Positions 37,572 through 47,392 of a stretch of 64,000 bases of DNA are shown here, one piece after another. Below the pieces are notes generated by a model, which was not told the origin of the DNA, did not search any database, and worked only from the letters and a program-made list of their open reading frames with translations. The DNA lies in assembly GCF_024448505.1 (NCBI RefSeq), contig NZ_JAMOHV010000002.1:1-64000 (forward strand), given 5' to 3'. The first letter of the stretch is position 1. The number at the start of each line of letters is the position of its first letter. The position numbers and the translations under genes were made by a program. Source of the stretch: Stutzerimonas degradans (GTDB taxonomy: Bacteria; Pseudomonadota; Gammaproteobacteria; Pseudomonadales; Pseudomonadaceae).

Positions 37572-39242
37572 ATGACCATGCTCAAGAATCCGTCGACGAA
37601 ATATCGCGCCTTTCCGACCCTCGCCATGCCGGACCGCACCTGGCCGTCGAAGACCATCACCCAGGCACCGATCTGGCTGAGTTCCGACCTGCGCGATGGC
37701 AACCAGTCGCTGATCGAGCCGATGGACGCGGCGAAGAAGATGCGTTTTTTCAAGACACTGGTCGCGGTAGGCCTCAAGGAAATCGAGGTGGGCTTCCCCT
37801 CCGCCTCGCAGACTGATTTCGACTTCGTGCGCGAGCTGATTGACGGCGGGCATATCCCCGACGACGTGACCATCCAGGTGCTGACGCAGGCTCGCGAGGA
37901 TCTGATTACCCGCACGTTCGAGTCGCTCAAGGGCGCCAAGCAGGCGATCGTTCATTACTACAACGCCACCGCGCCGAGCTTCCGCCGCATCGTCTTCAAT
38001 CAGGACAAGGCCGGAGTGATCCAGATCGCCGTGAATGCCGGCCGGATCATCAAGCGCCTCGCCGAACAGCACCCCGAGACCGCCTGGCGCTTCGAGTATT
38101 CGCCGGAGATCTTCAGCTCCACCGAGCCGGAGTTCGCCGTCGAGGTGTGCAACGCGGTGGTCGAGGTGTTCCAGCCAACTCCGGCGAACAAGCTCATTCT
38201 CAACCTGCCGGCCACGGTCGAGGCAGCCACGCCAAACGTCTACGCCGATCAGATCGAACACTTCTGCCGAAACATCGCGCGTCGCGACAGCGTGCTGGTC
38301 AGCCTGCACACCCACAACGACCGCGGCACCGGCGTGGCCGCCACCGAGCTGGGTCTGATGGCCGGCGCCGATCGTGTCGAGGGCTGCCTGTTCGGCAACG
38401 GCGAGCGCACCGGCAACGTCGACCTCGTCACCGTGGCGCTGAACCTCTACACCCAGGGCGTCAATCCGCAGCTGGACTTCTCCGACATCGATGCCGTGCG
38501 CAAGGTGGTCGAGGAATGCAATCAGCTGCCGGTCCACCCGCGCCACCCCTACGTCGGCGATCTGGTGCATACCGCCTTCTCCGGCTCGCACCAGGACGCG
38601 ATCCGCAAAGGTTTCTCGCAGCAGGACCCGAACGGCATCTGGGAAGTGCCCTACCTGCCGATCGACCCGGCCGACATCGGCCGCAGCTACGAGGCGGTGA
38701 TCCGCGTCAACAGCCAGTCCGGCAAGGGTGGCATCACCTTCCTGCTCGAGCAGGAATACGGCATCAGCCTGCCGCGGCGCATGCAGATCGAGTTCAGCCA
38801 GGTGGTGCAGAAGGAAACCGATCGCCTGGGTCTGGAAATGAGCGCCAAGCAGATCTACGCGCTGCTGGAAGCGGAGTATCTGCAGGCGACTGCGCCGTAC
38901 GCGCTCAAGGGCCATCGGCTGCAAGAGGAGAACGGCACCAGCGCGCTGGATGTCGAGGTGCTCGCCGATAACCAGTCGCAGCACTGGCGCGGCATCGGCA
39001 AGGGCCCGCTGGAAGCGCTGGTCGCCGCGCTGCCGGTCAAGCTGGAGATCATGGATTACCACGAGCACGCCATCGGCGCTGGCAGCAACGCCAAGGCCGC
39101 GGCCTACATCGAGGTACGTCTGGATGGCGAGCGCCCGCTGCATGGCATCGGCATCGACGAAAACATCACCACGGCGAGCATCCGCGCGCTGTTCAGTGCC
39201 CTGAACCGTGCCTTGCGCGAAGCCGGGACGAAAGCGGCCTGA
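37572..39242 (+). CDS. leuA: 2-isopropylmalate synthase (long form)
   Basis: The protein has 556 residues, the long LeuA form of pseudomonads and actinobacteria. It condenses acetyl-CoA with 2-oxoisovalerate, the first step of leucine synthesis. The barrel begins [15 protein letters not shown], and the metal-binding [16 protein letters not shown] motif is present. A C-terminal regulatory domain (about 430-556) senses leucine. ACAGGGAAA precedes the start, and a strong terminator follows. Confidence 0.96.
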   Translation: MTMLKNPSTKYRAFPTLAMPDRTWPSKTITQAPIWLSSDLRDGNQSLIEPMDAAKKMRFFKTLVAVGLKEIEVGFPSASQTDFDFVRELIDGGHIPDDVTIQVLTQAREDLITRTFESLKGAKQAIVHYYNATAPSFRRIVFNQDKAGVIQIAVNAGRIIKRLAEQHPETAWRFEYSPEIFSSTEPEFAVEVCNAVVEVFQPTPANKLILNLPATVEAATPNVYADQIEHFCRNIARRDSVLVSLHTHNDRGTGVAATELGLMAGADRVEGCLFGNGERTGNVDLVTVALNLYTQGVNPQLDFSDIDAVRKVVEECNQLPVHPRHPYVGDLVHTAFSGSHQDAIRKGFSQQDPNGIWEVPYLPIDPADIGRSYEAVIRVNSQSGKGGITFLLEQEYGISLPRRMQIEFSQVVQKETDRLGLEMSAKQIYALLEAEYLQATAPYALKGHRLQEENGTSALDVEVLADNQSQHWRGIGKGPLEALVAALPVKLEIMDYHEHAIGAGSNAKAAAYIEVRLDGERPLHGIGIDENITTASIRALFSALNRALREAGTKAA

Positions 39243-39261
39243 GGCGAAACCGCACGATCAC

Positions 39262-39288
39262 AAGGGATGCCAAGGCATCCCTTTTTTT
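39262..39288 (+). terminator. leuA intrinsic terminator
   Basis: AAGGGATGC (39262-39270) and GCATCCCTT (39275-39283) form a 9-bp stem with a 4-base loop followed by a T-run to 39288, 20 bases after the leuA stop. Confidence 0.93.
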
Positions 39289-39382
39289 ATCGCTGCTACA
39301 GCGTCCGTCAGCAACCACAGCCACGCGCCGGCGGTCTACCCTGTTCACCAATCCTCGCCCCCTAACCCACCAGGAGCTTCCC

Positions 39383-40438
39383 ATGATCGATGCACAGGGC
39401 TATGCCGCCCAAGACCCCAACAGTCCGCTCGCACCTTACCGTTTCCAGCGCCGCTCGCCGGGCGAACACGATGTCGAGATCGAGATCCTGTTCTGCGGCG
39501 TGTGCCACTCCGACTTGCACACCGCACGTAACGAGTGGAACAACACCCTCTATCCCTCGGTCCCCGGGCACGAGATCGTCGGCCGCGTCAGCGCCGTCGG
39601 CTCGGCGGTGAGCACCTTCAAGGTCGGTGACCTGGCCGGAGTCGGCTGCCTGGTCGACAGCTGCCGCAACTGCCCGTCCTGCGGCGAAGGACTGGAGCAG
39701 TACTGCGAAAACGGCTTCGTCGGCACCTACAACGGTCCGGCGTTCGGTGGCGGCGAAAACACTCTGGGCGGCTATTCGGACCGTATCGTGGTGGATGAGA
39801 AATACGTGCTGCGCATCCGCCACACCGACAACCTGGCCGCCGTCGCACCGCTGCTGTGCGCCGGCATCACCACCTATTCGCCGCTTCGCCAGTGGAAGGT
39901 TGGCCCCGGACAGAAGGTCGGCGTGGTCGGCCTCGGCGGGCTCGGCCACATGGCGGTGAAGATCGCCAACGCCATGGGCGCCCGAGTGGTGCTGTTCACC
40001 ACCTCGCCGGACAAGAAGGACGACGCCCTGCGCCTGGGTGCCTCGGAAGTGGTGGTGTCGAAGAACAAGGACGAGATGGCCGCACACGTCAACAGCTTCG
40101 ATTTCATTCTCAACACCGTCGCCGCGCCACATAACCTCGACGCCTTCGTCAACCTGCTCAAACGCGACGCCACCATGACGCTGGTTGGCGCGCCGGCCTC
40201 GCCACATCCTTCACCCAGCGTGTTCGGGCTGATCTTCAAGCGTCGGCGCATCGCCGGCTCGCTGATCGGCGGCATCGCCGAGACGCAGGAAATGCTGGAT
40301 TTCTGCGCCGAGCACGGCATCGTCGCGGATATCGAGATGATCCGCATGCAGGACATCAACCAGGCCTACGAGCGCATGCTCAAGAGCGATGTGAAGTACC
40401 GCTTCGTGATCGACATGGCAACGCTCACCGCAGCCTGA
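39383..40438 (+). CDS. zinc-dependent NAD(P)H alcohol/aldehyde dehydrogenase (YahK-like)
   Basis: The protein has 351 residues and is a medium-chain dehydrogenase of the cinnamyl-alcohol-dehydrogenase group. Catalytic zinc ligands include Cys38 (CGVCHSDLH) and His63 (PGHE). Structural zinc cysteines are 94, 97, 100 and 108. The Rossmann motif is GLGGLGHMAVK. YahK-like enzymes are broad NADPH aldehyde reductases. It has its own transcription unit between leuA and endA. Confidence 0.92.
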   Translation: MIDAQGYAAQDPNSPLAPYRFQRRSPGEHDVEIEILFCGVCHSDLHTARNEWNNTLYPSVPGHEIVGRVSAVGSAVSTFKVGDLAGVGCLVDSCRNCPSCGEGLEQYCENGFVGTYNGPAFGGGENTLGGYSDRIVVDEKYVLRIRHTDNLAAVAPLLCAGITTYSPLRQWKVGPGQKVGVVGLGGLGHMAVKIANAMGARVVLFTTSPDKKDDALRLGASEVVVSKNKDEMAAHVNSFDFILNTVAAPHNLDAFVNLLKRDATMTLVGAPASPHPSPSVFGLIFKRRRIAGSLIGGIAETQEMLDFCAEHGIVADIEMIRMQDINQAYERMLKSDVKYRFVIDMATLTAA

Positions 40439-40453
40439 ACGGACTAACGCCCG

Positions 40454-40526
40454 CCCCGCTCTCCGAACGAGAGCGGGGGCAGCACGCCGTTCGTCGAAAA
40501 AATCACAACCAATTGTTTTTATTGGT
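40454..40526 (+). terminator. two hairpins between the alcohol dehydrogenase gene and endA
   Basis: The first is a perfect 10-bp stem, CCCCGCTCTC (40454-40463) with its complement at 40469-40478, lacking a T-run. The second is ACCAAT-TGTTTTT-ATTGGT (40508-40526) followed by CTTTCTCTC, with perfect 6-bp arms. Together they probably end the dehydrogenase transcript. The second could instead be an operator for endA. Confidence 0.5.
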
Positions 40527-40598
40527 CTTTCTCTCAACGCTGAGGGCTAATATGCCGCGCCGCATGGATGCGTTACTCGTTCGGTTGTCGAGAATGCC

Positions 40599-41306
40599 AT
40601 GCGTCACTTCAGTCTTCTGCTGCTCCTTGTCTTCTGCGGTGCCGCCGCCCATGCCGACGCGCCGCGCACCTTTCGCGAAGCGAAAAAGCTAGCGTGGCAA
40701 ATCCACGCCGAGCGCCCGGTGGATTTCTACTGCGGCTGCCGCTACCGCGGTAATCGCATCGACCTTGCCAGCTGCGGCTATGTACCGCGCAAACAGCCAC
40801 AGCGCGCCGCTCGCGTGGAATGGGAGCATATCGTCCCAGCCTGGGTGATCGGCCATCAGCGACGCTGCTGGCAACGGGGCGGACGCAAGCACTGCACCGC
40901 CAACGATCCGGTATTCAGCCGTGCCGAAGCCGATCTGCACAACCTGGTTCCGGTGGTCGGCGAGGTCAACGGCGACCGCAGCAATTTCGGTTTCGGCGTG
41001 CTTCCGGCCCGGCCAGGGCAGTACGGCGCATGCCCCATGGTGGTGGATTTCAAGCAGCGCACGGCGATGCCGCCCGAACGCAGCCGCGGCGCTATCGCCC
41101 GCACCTACCTGTACATGAGCGAGCGTTACCAGCTACGCCTGTCCCGCCAGGACCGGCGGCTCTACGAGCTGTGGAATCGCCGCTACCCAGTCAGTGAATG
41201 GGAGCGCTGGCGCAACCAGCGCGTTGCCTGCGCGCAGGGCAATGCCAACCACCATGTCGGGACCGTCAATCTGCAGCGTTGCACCGGCGACTTCGCCAGT
41301 CGCTGA
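40599..41306 (+). CDS. endA: endonuclease I, periplasmic DNase
   Basis: The protein has 235 residues with a signal peptide ending AAHA-DAP (about residue 19). The His-Me finger nuclease motifs WEHIVPA (75-81) and DLHNLVPVVGEVNGDRSN (112-129) are intact. Several cysteine pairs suit a periplasmic, disulfide-stabilised enzyme. EndA-type enzymes degrade incoming or released DNA. It may be cotranscribed with the two membrane-protein genes that follow (72-bp gap). Confidence 0.93.
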   Translation: MRHFSLLLLLVFCGAAAHADAPRTFREAKKLAWQIHAERPVDFYCGCRYRGNRIDLASCGYVPRKQPQRAARVEWEHIVPAWVIGHQRRCWQRGGRKHCTANDPVFSRAEADLHNLVPVVGEVNGDRSNFGFGVLPARPGQYGACPMVVDFKQRTAMPPERSRGAIARTYLYMSERYQLRLSRQDRRLYELWNRRYPVSEWERWRNQRVACAQGNANHHVGTVNLQRCTGDFASR

Positions 41307-41378
41307 ATCAGCCGGACAGCTTGTCGCCGTTCATCGGCAGCGGCATGCTGTGGGCATCGATACAATTGCCAGGACGCC

Positions 41379-42008
41379 ATGCAGAACAACACGCTTTACG
41401 TCACCCTCGGCCTGATCGTGCTGCTGGCGCTCATCCTCTCTGGCATCCAGCCTTATGACCGTGCGACCTGGCTGCTGGAAGTCAGTCCGGTGCTGCTCGC
41501 CACCCCCGTGCTGCTGGCGACCCATCATCGTTTCCCGCTAACTCGCCTGCTCTACGTCCTGATCGCCTTCCATGCGCTGGTACTGATCCTCGGCGGCGCC
41601 TACACCTATGCCCGGGTTCCGCTGGGCTTCTGGGTCCAGGAGCTGTTCGACCTGCAGCGCAACCCCTACGACAAACTCGGCCATTTCATGCAGGGGCTGG
41701 TGCCGATGCTGGTGGCGCGCGAAATCCTGCTGCGGCAGCGCTACGTGACGCCTGGGGCGATGCTGAATTTCCTGGCTATCTGCGTGGCGTTGGCGATCAG
41801 TGCGTTCTACGAGTTGATCGAGTGGTGGGTAGCGCTGATCGCCGGTGGTGGTGCCACCGACTTCCTCGGTACCCAAGGCGATCCCTGGGACACGCAGTCG
41901 GACATGCTGCTGGCCTTACTCGGCGCCAGCGCGGTGCTGCTCGGCATCGATCGTCTGCAGGACCGGCAGATCGCCGTGCTCGAGACGCATAACAAGCCCG
42001 AAGGCTGA
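41379..42008 (+). CDS. yjdF: DUF2238/YjdF-family inner-membrane protein
   Basis: The protein has 209 residues and about six membrane segments. The motif DLQRNPYDKLGHFMQGLVP and the late segment FLGTQGDPWDTQSDMLLALLGA are characteristic of YjdF (DUF2238). The function of the family is unknown. It lies 5 bp before the DUF2784 gene, so the two are almost surely one operon. Confidence 0.88.
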   Translation: MQNNTLYVTLGLIVLLALILSGIQPYDRATWLLEVSPVLLATPVLLATHHRFPLTRLLYVLIAFHALVLILGGAYTYARVPLGFWVQELFDLQRNPYDKLGHFMQGLVPMLVAREILLRQRYVTPGAMLNFLAICVALAISAFYELIEWWVALIAGGGATDFLGTQGDPWDTQSDMLLALLGASAVLLGIDRLQDRQIAVLETHNKPEG

Positions 42009-42013
42009 TCGCC

Positions 42014-42598
42014 ATGCCCTACCGCCTCGGCGCCGACGCACTGCTGATCCTGCATCTGGGATTCGTGCTGTTTGCCCTGTTCGGCGGACTGCTGGTGGCG
42101 CGCTGGCGCGGCTTGCTGCCGATTCATCTGCTGGCGATGGGCTGGGCGATCTACGTCGAGCTGGCCGACCGCGGTTGCCCCCTTACCTACTGGGAACAGG
42201 CGCTACGCCAGCTGGCTGGCGAGACGGGCTACAGCGAAGGATTCATCGAACACTACGTGCTGCCGCTGCTTTATCCAGACTGGCTGACGCTGCCGGTGCA
42301 ATACGTGTTGGCCGGCGTGGTGCTGATCATCAATGTGCTGGTTTACGCGTGGGTCTGGCAGCGCAGACGCCGGCCGCGCGACGCATCCACCGAGCACGCC
42401 CGCTCGTTGCACGCTCCGGTCGAGCAGCCTGCCGCTCAACCGCAAAGAGCGCCTTGCTGGGCGCTCTACCGGATCGATGACAACGGCAACGAAGTGGAAA
42501 TGCACCGTTTCAGCGATTACCGCGCAGCCGAACAGGCGATGCATGACTACGAACAGCGCGGGCACAAGCAGGCCTACCTGCTGCGCGCGGTGCGCTAG
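42014..42598 (+). CDS. DUF2784 membrane protein with extra C-terminal module
   Basis: The protein has 194 residues. Residues 1-125 are a DUF2784 domain with about four membrane segments; the core includes LTYWEQALRQLAGETGY and IEHYVLPLLYP. After a Pro/Gln/Arg-rich linker (about 120-150), residues 150-194 form a small soluble module (WALYRIDDNGNEVEMHRFSDYRAAEQAMHDYEQRGHKQAYLLR). This reads like a stand-alone alpha/beta domain seen in short pseudomonad proteins. DUF2784 proteins are normally about 120-130 residues, so this is a fusion or extension. Function is unknown. Confidence 0.82.
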   Translation: MPYRLGADALLILHLGFVLFALFGGLLVARWRGLLPIHLLAMGWAIYVELADRGCPLTYWEQALRQLAGETGYSEGFIEHYVLPLLYPDWLTLPVQYVLAGVVLIINVLVYAWVWQRRRRPRDASTEHARSLHAPVEQPAAQPQRAPCWALYRIDDNGNEVEMHRFSDYRAAEQAMHDYEQRGHKQAYLLRAVR

Positions 42599-42626
42599 CG
42601 CCGCAGCTTGCCTTCCCGGCGCCGCG

Positions 42627-43421
42627 TCAGAGCTGTAACTCGAAGGCGTCGCCGTCGTGATAGGCCGGGAAGCGCTCACGGAACGCTGCCAGATCGCGCG
42701 CACGCAACGTGCAACGCAGAACGCCGTCGCGCTCGCCGGCATCAAGGAGGGTATCGCCCTTGAAATCCAGCACCTGGCTGTCGCCACTGTAGGCGTGTCC
42801 CTTGCCATCCTCGCCGATACGGTTGACCGCAGCGACGAAACACAGATTCTCGATCGCGCGCGCCGGCAGCAGACGGCTCCACGCATCACGGCGGGCAGCC
42901 GGCCAGTTGGCGGTGTACAGCAGCAGGTCGGTACCGTGCGGGTCGCGACTCCAGACCGGGAAGCGCAGGTCGTAACAGATAAGCGGACGCACCCGCCAGC
43001 CGTTCAGCTCGAATACTGCCTGCTGAGCCCCCGGCGTGTAATGCCGATGCTCGCCGGCCATGCGGAACAGGTGGCGCTTGTCGTAATGCAGCATCTGGCC
43101 ATCAGGACGCGCCCAGAGCAGGCGGTTGCGATGGCTGCCATCGGCGGCCTCGACGATCAGGCTACCGGTCACCACCGCATCGAGCCGTATCGCCTGCTCA
43201 CGCAGCCATGCGTAACTCGGCCCCTCCTCCGGCTCGGCCAGCGCCGCCGCCTCCATCGAGAAACCGGTGGTGAACATCTCTGGAAGGATGACCAGATCGG
43301 CGCCGCGGGCCTGCTCCAGCATGGCGGCGAAGCGCTCACGGTTGGCCGGCGCGTCCTGCCAGACCAACGAGGTCTGGACCAGCGCCAGTTCGAGATCGGA
43401 CAGGTTGTTCAGATCGCGCAT
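42627..43421 (-). CDS. yafV: nitrilase-superfamily omega-amidase (YafV/MtnU type)
   Basis: The protein has 264 residues. The Glu-Lys-Cys triad is Glu48 (LPEMF), Lys115 (YDKRHLF) and Cys149 (LICYDLRFP). YafV-type enzymes hydrolyse 2-oxoglutaramate or 2-oxosuccinamate. Its start (ATG 43421) lies 13 bp inside the end of the aminotransferase gene. That fits coupled function: the transaminase makes the omega-amide from glutamine and the amidase removes it. Confidence 0.9.
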   Translation of the reverse strand: MRDLNNLSDLELALVQTSLVWQDAPANRERFAAMLEQARGADLVILPEMFTTGFSMEAAALAEPEEGPSYAWLREQAIRLDAVVTGSLIVEAADGSHRNRLLWARPDGQMLHYDKRHLFRMAGEHRHYTPGAQQAVFELNGWRVRPLICYDLRFPVWSRDPHGTDLLLYTANWPAARRDAWSRLLPARAIENLCFVAAVNRIGEDGKGHAYSGDSQVLDFKGDTLLDAGERDGVLRCTLRARDLAAFRERFPAYHDGDAFELQL

Positions 43422-44557
43422 AGTCGTTCCGCCGCCTGACGCAGCGTCTCCTCTCGTTTGGCAAAGCAGAAGCGCACCAGCCGCAGCCCCTGCGGCGGCC
43501 GCTGGTAGAACACCGAAATCGGGATGCTGGCCACGCCGTGCTCGCGGGTGAGCCACTGGGCCATCGCCACGTCGTCAAGGTCCGGACGAATGGCCGAATA
43601 GTCGATCAGCTGAAAATAGGTACCCGCGGCCCGCTCGAATCGCAGGCGCGAGCCGGCCAGCAGGTCGCAGAACAGATCGCGCTTGGCCTGGTAGAACGCC
43701 GGCAATTCGACGATGTGTTCGGGATGCCCGGCCATGAAATCGGCCAGCGCCCACTGCAACGGCGTCACTGCGGTGAAACTGACGTACTGATGCACTTTGC
43801 GCAGCTCGTCCGTCAGCGCCGGCGGTGCCACTACATAGCCGGTCTTCCAGCCGGTAACGTGATAGGTCTTGCCGAACGAGCTCACAACAAAGGCACGCTG
43901 GTACAGCTCGTCATGGCGCAACACGCTGGCGTGTGCACGACCATCGAACACCAGATGTTCGTAAACCTCATCGCTGAGCAGATAGATGTCACGCCCGCGG
44001 ATCAGCTCGGCGAGGCGATCCAGCTCGCTGCTTTCGATCAGCGCACCGCTGGGATTGTGCGGGGTATTCAGCACAATCATCCGTGTGCGCGGCGTGAGCG
44101 CGTCAGCCAGGCGCTGCCAGTCGATCCGGAAGTCCGGCAGGGTCAGCGGCTGGTGGATGCACACACCGCCGGCCAGCTGCACGGCCGGCTCGTAGCTGTC
44201 GTAGCAGGGATCGAACACGATGACTTCGTCACCGGCGCGAACCACTGCCTGGATCGCGCAGAATATCGCCTGGGTGGCACCGGGACTGATGGTGATCTCG
44301 CGATCGGCGCAGGCGTTTCGACCGTAAAGCGAACGCACCTTGACCGCCACCTGCTCGCGCAAGGCTGGCAGGCCGGTCATCGGTGCGTACTGGTTGTGCC
44401 CGGCCATGACGTGCCGCGCCAGCGCCTCGCGCAGTGCCAGCGGGCCGTCGAAATCCGGGAAGCCCTGCGACAGGTTGAGCGCGCCGGTTTCGGCCGCGAG
44501 CTGCGACATGGTGGTGAAGATGGTGGTGCCGACGTTGGGCAGTTTGCTGGTAATCAT
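43409..44557 (-). CDS. ybdL: PLP aminotransferase, methionine/glutamine-preferring (YbdL/MtnE type)
   Basis: The protein has 382 residues and is a fold-type I aminotransferase of class I/II. The PLP lysine is Lys230 (SSFGKTYHVTGWK). NTPHNPSGA (164-172) and SDEVYEHL (195-202) are conserved. The start MITSKLPNVGTTIFTTMSQLA and FCFAKREETL near the C-terminus match YbdL. It transaminates 4-methylthio-2-oxobutyrate or related keto acids, and with the amidase below forms a methionine-salvage-type pair. Confidence 0.9.
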   Translation of the reverse strand: MITSKLPNVGTTIFTTMSQLAAETGALNLSQGFPDFDGPLALREALARHVMAGHNQYAPMTGLPALREQVAVKVRSLYGRNACADREITISPGATQAIFCAIQAVVRAGDEVIVFDPCYDSYEPAVQLAGGVCIHQPLTLPDFRIDWQRLADALTPRTRMIVLNTPHNPSGALIESSELDRLAELIRGRDIYLLSDEVYEHLVFDGRAHASVLRHDELYQRAFVVSSFGKTYHVTGWKTGYVVAPPALTDELRKVHQYVSFTAVTPLQWALADFMAGHPEHIVELPAFYQAKRDLFCDLLAGSRLRFERAAGTYFQLIDYSAIRPDLDDVAMAQWLTREHGVASIPISVFYQRPPQGLRLVRFCFAKREETLRQAAERLCAI

Positions 44558-44649
44558 CGATACAAAACGCCAGGGACCCGGGGCTTGGAGTGAGACCGAG
44601 CATGCACGCCGCCGCCCGGCCCGTCCAGCCTCTGCACCGGCGCTCGCCG

Positions 44650-46134
44650 CTAGCGCTTCTTGTCGCGGCGCTTCTTCTCGGCCTTCTTGTGATGGCTCAT
44701 CAAGCGGCGTTTCTTGTTGACCTGGCGATCGGTGAGGGTGTTCTTCTTGCCCTCGTACGGGTTCTCACCGCCCTTGTATTCGATGCGGATCGGCGTGCCG
44801 ACCAGCTTCAGAACACGTCGGTAGGTGTTCTCCAGATAACGCGAGTAGGACTTCGGCACCGCATCGACCTGATTGCCGTGGATCACGATCAGCGGCGGGT
44901 TGGCGCCGCCCAGGTGCGCATAGCGCAGCTTGATGCGGCGGCCGGCGACCATCGGCGGCTGGTGCTCGCGCACCGCGTCCTCGAGGATCTGCGTCAGGCG
45001 GCTTGTCGGCCAGCGAGTGACCGCGGAGGTGAACGACGCCTGCACCGACTTGTACAGGTGCCCGACCCCGGTGCCATGCTTGGCCGAGATGAAATGGATA
45101 TCGGCGAAGTCGACGAAGAACAGGCGGCGTTCCAGCTCGGTCTTCACGTAGTCCTTCTCGCCCGGCTCCATGCCATCCCACTTGTTCAGCGCGATGACCA
45201 GCGCACGGCCGGTTTCCAGTACGAAGCCGAGCAGGTTGAGATCGTGCTCGACGACGCCCTCGCGGGCATCCATGACGAAGATCACCACGTTGGCGTCCTG
45301 GATCGCTTGCAGTGTCTTGACTACGGAGAACTTCTCCACCGCCTCGAAGATCTTGCCGCGCCGGCGCACGCCGGCGGTGTCGATCAGCGTGTACTTCTCG
45401 CCATCGCGCTCGAACGGAATGTAGATGCTGTCGCGCGTGGTGCCAGCCTGGTCGTAGACGATGACCCGCTCTTCGCCGAGCATGCGGTTGACCAGCGTCG
45501 ACTTGCCGACGTTAGGCCGGCCGATGATGGCGATCTTGATGCCATCCTTCTCGCTAGGCCCGGGGATGCGCTTGGCCTCCTGCCCCTCCGCAACCTCCTC
45601 GGCTACCTCGCCTTCAACCGCCTCGCCCTCTTCGGCGTTGTCCTTGGGGAAGATGCCCAGCGCCGCGTCCAGCATGTGGCTGATGCCGCGACCGTGCGCC
45701 GCCGCGATGGGCAGCGCATCGCCCAGTCCCAGCGGGCTGAACTCCGCCCGCGCGAGATCCGGGTCGACGGTGTCGACCTTGTTCGCGACCAGGAAGCTGC
45801 GCTTGTTCCGCTTGCGCAGGTGCTCAGCGATCATCTGGTCGGCGGCAGTCAGCCCCGCACGCGAGTCGACCATGAACAGCACCGCATCAGCCTCTTCGAT
45901 GGCCTGCAGCGACTGTTCGGCCATTTTCGCGTCGATGCCTTCCTCGTCACCGGAAATGCCCCCGGTGTCGATCACGATGTAGGTGCGCCCCTGCCATTTG
46001 GCCTCGCCATACTGGCGATCACGGGTCAGGCCGGCGTACTCGGCGACGATGGCGTCGCGGCTCTTGGTGAGCCGATTGAACAGGGTGGATTTGCCGACGT
46101 TCGGACGCCCCACCAGAGCTATTACGGGAACCAT
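44650..46134 (-). CDS. der: ribosome-assembly GTPase Der (EngA)
   Basis: The protein has 494 residues with two tandem GTPase domains, each with a P-loop (GRPNVGKST near residue 10 and again in the middle). A KH-like C-terminal domain and a very basic tail ([14 protein letters not shown]) follow. Between the two G domains is an acidic linker rich in Glu (about 160-185). ATG 46134 has GGAG six to seven bases upstream, preferred over the ATG four codons earlier. It assists 50S assembly. Confidence 0.97.
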   Translation of the reverse strand: MVPVIALVGRPNVGKSTLFNRLTKSRDAIVAEYAGLTRDRQYGEAKWQGRTYIVIDTGGISGDEEGIDAKMAEQSLQAIEEADAVLFMVDSRAGLTAADQMIAEHLRKRNKRSFLVANKVDTVDPDLARAEFSPLGLGDALPIAAAHGRGISHMLDAALGIFPKDNAEEGEAVEGEVAEEVAEGQEAKRIPGPSEKDGIKIAIIGRPNVGKSTLVNRMLGEERVIVYDQAGTTRDSIYIPFERDGEKYTLIDTAGVRRRGKIFEAVEKFSVVKTLQAIQDANVVIFVMDAREGVVEHDLNLLGFVLETGRALVIALNKWDGMEPGEKDYVKTELERRLFFVDFADIHFISAKHGTGVGHLYKSVQASFTSAVTRWPTSRLTQILEDAVREHQPPMVAGRRIKLRYAHLGGANPPLIVIHGNQVDAVPKSYSRYLENTYRRVLKLVGTPIRIEYKGGENPYEGKKNTLTDRQVNKKRRLMSHHKKAEKKRRDKKR

Positions 46135-46169
46135 GCGGCTCTCCATTGCGATATTTCAGAAAACACGAA

Positions 46170-46222
46170 GGCCGCTGCAAGGCAGCGGCCATACAATCGA
46201 ACGCTCCGCGGCGGCGGAGCGT
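46170..46222 (-). terminator. tandem hairpins between bamB and der
   Basis: Two perfect 9-bp stems lie end to end. ACGCTCCGC (46201-46209) pairs with 46214-46222. GGCCGCTGC (46170-46178) pairs with 46182-46190 and is followed on the minus strand by TTCGTGTTTTCTG. They likely attenuate or end transcription from bamB before der. Confidence 0.6.
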
Positions 46223-46240
46223 CAGGACGACTCGGGCGTA

Positions 46241-47389
46241 TCAGTCGTCTCGGCGGATGGTCAACGCGACCAGCTTGCCGTCATTGCTGAATACGTACAG
46301 CCAATCGCCCTCGACAACCGGGCGCGCGCGCAGTCCGGAGCTGTCGATACGCTCACGGGCCACGAAACGCCCATCCACCTGGCTCAGCAGATGCAGGTAG
46401 CCTTCACGGTCGCCCACCACCACGTAACTGGAAAACACCGCCGGAGCCGAAAGCTGGCGGCGTGCCAGTGCATCGTTGCTCCACAACGCCGTGGTGGAAC
46501 GTTCGTCGACACCTTCCACGGTACCGCTGGCGAGGCTCAAATAGACGCTACCGTAGCCCAATGCAACGCCGGAATAGGTGGAAGCATCGCGTTGCCACTG
46601 GATACGGCCGCTATCGACATCCAGCGCCACCGCACGGCCCTGGTAGGTGGCGACATACAGCGTACCGCCGGACAGCAGCAGGCCACCGTCGATATCCACC
46701 ACACGCTCCAGCTCGGAACGTCCCTGCGGGATCGCCACACGCTGCTCCCACACCGGCAGACCGCGGCGCGTATCCAGCGCGATGACCTTGCCGTTGGACA
46801 GACCGGCGATCGCCAGCTGATTGGTCAGTACCGGCGCGCCGGTGCCGCGCAGGGTAAGGACCGCTGGCGAGCCTTCGTAGCTCCAGCGCTGCGCGCCAGT
46901 GTCGATTTCCAGTGCGATCAGACGATCGTCCTGGGTCTGCACCAGCACGATGTCGCCGTTCACCGCCGGAGCGGCCAGCACCTCACTGCTGACCCGACTG
47001 CGCCAGCGCTCCTCGCCGCTGGCGACGTCCAGCGCGATCACCTCGCCGCGCAGCGTGCCGACCAACACCAGACCATAGCCCGCACCGACCGCACCGGAAA
47101 CCGGCACTTCGAGGTCGGTCTTCCAGTTGACCTTGCCGGTCAGGCGATCTACGGAAACCACCAGGCCCTCGACGTCGGCAGCATAGATTTGCTCGCCGTA
47201 CACCGCAGGCACCAGCAGGTTGTAGGTTTCGCCCTGGCCCTCGCCAATCGAGCGGCTCCATTGCTTCTGTAGTTCGACCTCGGCTTCGAACTTGGTCAGC
47301 TCCGCAGGCTCCGGCTCTTTCGTGTCATTGCTGCTGCACCCGGCGGCCAGTACGGCGAAGGTCAGCAACGCGGCAGTCTTCCAGCGCAT
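46241..47389 (-). CDS. bamB: outer-membrane assembly lipoprotein BamB
   Basis: The protein has 382 residues. The lipobox LAAGC places the lipidated cysteine at residue 18. Repeats with Ala/Gly-x-Asp/Trp patterns (for example VVSVDRLTGKVNWKTDL, VIALDVASGEERWRS) build the eight-bladed beta-propeller. It is a BAM complex accessory lipoprotein that helps insert outer-membrane barrels. It is 3 bp after yfgM. Confidence 0.96.
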   Translation of the reverse strand: MRWKTAALLTFAVLAAGCSSNDTKEPEPAELTKFEAEVELQKQWSRSIGEGQGETYNLLVPAVYGEQIYAADVEGLVVSVDRLTGKVNWKTDLEVPVSGAVGAGYGLVLVGTLRGEVIALDVASGEERWRSRVSSEVLAAPAVNGDIVLVQTQDDRLIALEIDTGAQRWSYEGSPAVLTLRGTGAPVLTNQLAIAGLSNGKVIALDTRRGLPVWEQRVAIPQGRSELERVVDIDGGLLLSGGTLYVATYQGRAVALDVDSGRIQWQRDASTYSGVALGYGSVYLSLASGTVEGVDERSTTALWSNDALARRQLSAPAVFSSYVVVGDREGYLHLLSQVDGRFVARERIDSSGLRARPVVEGDWLYVFSNDGKLVALTIRRDD

Positions 47390-47392
47390 CGG

